Shown: one piece after another, positions 5,274-7,795 of the stretch
Numbering within the stretch: position 1 is the first letter of the stretch
Layout of the letters: each line of letters begins with the position of its first letter
Assembly: GCA_934777095.1 (NCBI GenBank)
Contig: CAKVNP010000086.1
Coordinates: forward strand, 1-7,795
Reading direction: 5' to 3'
DNA length: 7,795 nt
From: an uncultured Clostridium sp.
GTDB taxonomy: Bacteria; Bacillota; Clostridia; Clostridiales; Clostridiaceae
The notes under the pieces: model-generated
What the model saw: only the letters and a program-made list of their open reading frames with translations
The model's database searches: none
Told to the model about the DNA's origin: nothing
Program-made: the position numbers and the translations under genes

Positions 5274-6710
5274 TTAGGCTTTCATTCCATTGATCTGCTG
5301 ATATAAATAAGCTGCATATGAATCTGTCATTCCACAGATAAAATCAGTAACTAATAAAAGTCTAAAATATTCTTCACTGCATGCATTTTGTTCAATATTA
5401 CTTTCACAGACAAATCGATAGTTTTTAGAAATTAATGAATATAGCTTACCATCATACCCCTTATAAGGTTTGACCTCCTTATTTAATGATGCTGGAATAA
5501 AGATATCAAGTAAATTATGTATTATGTTATAACCAACAATTTCATTATCCACAATCTTTTCATTAGTATAAACATATTCCTTTGAAATGCTTCTTAAAAA
5601 TAAAGATATATTATTAGCTTTTGAATTACCAATTAAATCACCTTTATATTGTCCTTCCATAATTTTATCATAAGATTTTATAAATTCTTCTATTACTGAA
5701 TCCCTTAAATATCTATTAAGCTTAATAATAAAAGATTTTAAGGCATATTCGCCTGGATCTTCATAACCATACTCCTCTTTCGCAATATCATAATTTTTTG
5801 ATAGATAAAATGAAAGGCTTTCCTCTAACGTCTTTTCTTCATATCCCTCATTCTTGATAAATTCCTCATATTTCAACTTAAATATATCATGAGAGATAAT
5901 CTTTTTATTGAAGGCATCTTCTAAGTCTCCTAAAAGATATGCTATATCATCAGCTGCTTCTAAAATATAAACTAATGGATTTCTACAGCACCAGATATTA
6001 GTATCTTCTGCTATTTCTTTAAATACTTCCTCCTCTGATTTATAGTAGCCGATCTTCCCCATACCACTCTGTTCCATTTGAATTGAGGAAACTGGATACT
6101 TTATTATGGCACTAAGCACACCGGTAGTTAAATTCATTCCATATCTATCTATTACAAAATGAAGCTTGGTAAGTATTCTAAGTCCCTGAGCATTTCCTTC
6201 AAAATTCATTAAATCAAAAGCTTCCTGTCTTTTTAAAGTAAAATTATATTTATCAAAGATAAAATTGTATGTTCCATCTTCATTTTCAAAAAGTTTTTCT
6301 TCAAACCATTCTCTAATAGCAACTTCTCCAAAATGCCCAAAAGGAGGATTCCCTAAATCATGAACCAGCCCTGCACAAGCTAAAATATTACTTATATCCT
6401 CAATCATCTCTACTGTTACTTTATCATCATCATCTTTAGTCTTTTCCACAAGCTTATACCCAATAGTAGTTCCTAATGATTTACCGATAGAGGATACTTC
6501 TAGTGAATGAGTAAGTCTAGTCCTCACAAAATCAAGCTTTTCTAAAGGAAACACCTGTGCCTTATCTTGCAATCTTCTAAAAGAAGCACTAAATAAAATC
6601 CTATCATAATCATTTTCAAATTCATCCCTGCAATCTAAACTACGCTTAATATTTTTATTATCCCTAATACGTTTTTTATTAAGAATTTCCTTCCACTTAA
6701 ATCTAGCCAA
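5274..6710 (-). CDS. dgt: Deoxyguanosinetriphosphate triphosphohydrolase (dGTPase, HD superfamily)
   Basis: The 478-residue protein is predicted to hydrolyse dGTP, or dNTPs more broadly, to the nucleoside and triphosphate, controlling nucleotide pools in the cytoplasm. The HD-domain metal ligands are visible: His68 in RTRLTHSLEVS, His117-Asp118 in GLVHDLGNPPFGHFGE, and the downstream Asp in EAADDIAYLL (Asp254/Asp255). The N-terminal segment FSASFRRLQDKAQVFP (40-55) is also typical of Dgt. Length is close to known enzymes (about 500 residues). The start is TTG at 6708-6710, with AAGGGG 7 nt upstream. The nearest upstream gene, the L,D-transpeptidase, is about 200 nt away behind a repeat element, so dgt is probably its own unit. 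Some dGTPases act against phage by draining nucleotides; whether this one does cannot be seen, and a housekeeping role is more likely. Confidence 0.94.
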   Translation of the reverse strand: MARFKWKEILNKKRIRDNKNIKRSLDCRDEFENDYDRILFSASFRRLQDKAQVFPLEKLDFVRTRLTHSLEVSSIGKSLGTTIGYKLVEKTKDDDDKVTVEMIEDISNILACAGLVHDLGNPPFGHFGEVAIREWFEEKLFENEDGTYNFIFDKYNFTLKRQEAFDLMNFEGNAQGLRILTKLHFVIDRYGMNLTTGVLSAIIKYPVSSIQMEQSGMGKIGYYKSEEEVFKEIAEDTNIWCCRNPLVYILEAADDIAYLLGDLEDAFNKKIISHDIFKLKYEEFIKNEGYEEKTLEESLSFYLSKNYDIAKEEYGYEDPGEYALKSFIIKLNRYLRDSVIEEFIKSYDKIMEGQYKGDLIGNSKANNISLFLRSISKEYVYTNEKIVDNEIVGYNIIHNLLDIFIPASLNKEVKPYKGYDGKLYSLISKNYRFVCESNIEQNACSEEYFRLLLVTDFICGMTDSYAAYLYQQINGMKA

Positions 6711-6720
6711 AATAACACCC

Positions 6721-6786
6721 CTTATTTATTATGTGTATATTTTCTGCTTATTTATAATTAATATTCAATCCCCACTTATTTATAAA
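6721..6786. repeat. Three CTTATTTAT copies upstream of dgt
   Basis: CTTATTTAT occurs at 6721-6729, 6747-6755 and 6775-6783, spaced 26 and 28 bp. The last two extend to CTTATTTATAA, and the third lies in the near-palindrome TTATTTATAAATAA. They occupy the dgt promoter region and could be binding sites, but AT-rich sequence of this kind often repeats by chance. Confidence 0.3.
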
Positions 6787-6791
6787 TAAAA

Positions 6792-6897
6792 AATTATGAA
6801 TTAAGAATTATGAATTAAGGAAAAAACTCCACAGTAGTTTAATTAAAATATATTTTTAAGAAATCCCCTAAGGGATTTCCACCTTAATTCATCATTT
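6792..6897 (-). repeat. Intergenic palindromic repeat, copy 2, with terminal inverted repeats
   Basis: AATTATGAATTAAGG (6806-6820) is matched in inverted orientation by CCTTAATTCATCATT (6882-6896), 14 of 15 bases. Direct tandem copies of AATTATGAATTAAG precede the left arm, at 6792-6805. Inside lies the hairpin GAAATCCC (6860-6867) with GGGATTTC (6872-6879), followed by CCACC, as in copy 1. The size of about 100 bp and the terminal inverted repeats resemble a miniature mobile element. The inner hairpin, with an AT-rich tail on the minus strand, could also end transcription of the L,D-transpeptidase gene. Confidence 0.7.
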
Positions 6898-6917
6898 ACT
6901 AATTTTAAACTTATAGT

Positions 6918-7795
6918 TTAATAATTTGTGAAGATATTTTCGTATGAGAAATCTAATAAAATTCTTATATTTGATCCTGCTTCTATCCAGTTAAGTACTT
7001 CTACCATCTTGCTTGGTGCTACTGCGATACATCCCCAAGTAGGTATTCCTACATCACAATGAAGGAATATTGCTGAGCTTTTCCCTGGGACCACTGGCCA
7101 TCTATTATAATCAACTACTATTGAATATTGATAAGCATTTTGATAATCAGTTAAGTATTCTGCTGAATTCCATCTGCCATTTGCTTCCCCAAACTGCATC
7201 GTATTATAATATGCTGAATCAGGATCATCTATCCAATACTCGCTTCCATCTAATACCCTATAAGGAAGTACTGTTCCCGGATTTTGAGCTACACCAAAAG
7301 CTTCTGTCATACTATAGCTGCCTGTTGGTGTACACATATCCATTTCATAAACCTGGCTGGCAGCTTTAAGTCCTCCTGAACCTAACATTGCTGTCATCGA
7401 GTCATATTCCTGCCAAATTCCACTGCCATCCTTCTGCCAAAGCTTTAATTCTGCATAATAGCCCCCAGAACTAACTACTGTAATTAACTGTGAAGAATTT
7501 TGGGCAGCACTCGTATCTGCTATAGATAACGGTGCTATTGTATTTTGTTTATCAGCCTCATTACCTACATTACTACCATTATTGTTACTATTATCGTTCA
7601 TAGTCTCATTTTCTGCTGAAGCTGCAGCTTCTTCCTCAGCCTTTTTCTTTTCTTCCTCTTCTTTTAACTGCTGTGCTTTTCTTTCTTCTTCCGCTGCTGC
7701 TTCTGCTGCAGCTAATTTCTCCTCTATTTCTTTTTTCTTATTATTATAATAATTCTTTAACTCTTTAATTGAGACTTCCGTATATTTTTCTGTTA
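6918..7795 (-). CDS. L,D-transpeptidase, YkuD/COG3786-like, with coiled-coil N-terminal region (5' end beyond window)
   Basis: The frame stays open to the right edge, giving 291 residues; the ATG at 7599-7601 is internal (residue 65), so the gene is 5' truncated by the window. Residues 10-60 are rich in Ala, Glu and Lys (LAAAEAAAEEER, QLKEEEEKKKAEEEAAA), consistent with a coiled-coil stalk. Then comes an Asn/Ser/Gly-rich linker (66-80) and the catalytic domain (about 100-285). CTPTGSYSMTEAFG (154-167) and IFLHCDVGIPTWGCIAV (242-258) hold the probable catalytic His245 and Cys255. Such enzymes make 3-3 crosslinks in peptidoglycan or attach proteins to it, outside the membrane. A signal peptide or membrane anchor would be in the missing part. 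The motif is TWGC with H-to-T spacing of 7, not the classical SHGC with a longer gap, so it belongs to a divergent YkuD branch. Confidence 0.87.
   Translation of the reverse strand, partial: TEKYTEVSIKELKNYYNNKKKEIEEKLAAAEAAAEEERKAQQLKEEEEKKKAEEEAAASAENETMNDNSNNNGSNVGNEADKQNTIAPLSIADTSAAQNSSQLITVVSSGGYYAELKLWQKDGSGIWQEYDSMTAMLGSGGLKAASQVYEMDMCTPTGSYSMTEAFGVAQNPGTVLPYRVLDGSEYWIDDPDSAYYNTMQFGEANGRWNSAEYLTDYQNAYQYSIVVDYNRWPVVPGKSSAIFLHCDVGIPTWGCIAVAPSKMVEVLNWIEAGSNIRILLDFSYENIFTNY

Noticed and set aside
7070..7369. Plus-strand ORF of 99 codons inside the L,D-transpeptidase gene
   Set aside because: Antisense to a gene with catalytic motifs; no ribosome binding site.
6918..7601. L,D-transpeptidase starting at the ATG at 7599-7601
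   Set aside because: The frame continues without a stop to the window edge and encodes a coherent coiled-coil region, so this Met is internal.

Overview
The window is very AT-rich, uses AGGAGG-type ribosome binding sites with frequent TTG and GTG starts, and carries genes whose closest remembered relatives are from low-GC Firmicutes. It most likely comes from a Clostridium or a close relative. This is inference from composition and protein style; no search was run.

Layout, left to right. (1) Positions 1-1949 hold a minus-strand set read GNAT acetyltransferase -> dapF-like epimerase -> SAM-dependent methyltransferase, the last cut by the left edge. (2) Positions 2130-3260 hold the only plus-strand gene, a zinc-dependent medium-chain alcohol dehydrogenase. 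It converges on minus-strand msrB (3334-3783) across a bidirectional hairpin terminator. (3) Positions 3890-4679 hold a two-gene HEPN/MNT toxin-antitoxin operon of the HepT-MntA type. It overlaps by 8 nt, is followed by a strong terminator and is more AT-rich than its neighbours. (4) Positions 4762-5088 encode a small unrecognised protein with a zinc ribbon at each end. (5) Positions 5274-6710 encode a dGTPase-family HD triphosphohydrolase. (6) Positions 6918-7795 encode the C-terminal 291 residues of a YkuD-type L,D-transpeptidase with an Ala/Glu/Lys-rich coiled-coil stretch; its start lies beyond the right edge.

These are mostly independent transcription units with metabolic, repair and envelope functions. 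I see no complete new multi-gene system. The items most worth a second look are these. Both catalytic cysteines of the DapF-like protein are replaced by serine. An intergenic palindromic repeat occurs in two copies whose stems differ by compensatory changes. A GC-rich patch with a 20-bp direct-repeat period lies behind dgt. The twin zinc-ribbon protein sits next to the toxin-antitoxin operon, and the two units share a promoter-like sequence.

No gene-free stretch exceeds 300 bases. The longest gaps are 6711-6917 (dgt upstream region plus a repeat element), 5089-5273 (dgt terminator, hairpin and GC-rich patch) and 1950-2129 (divergent promoter region).
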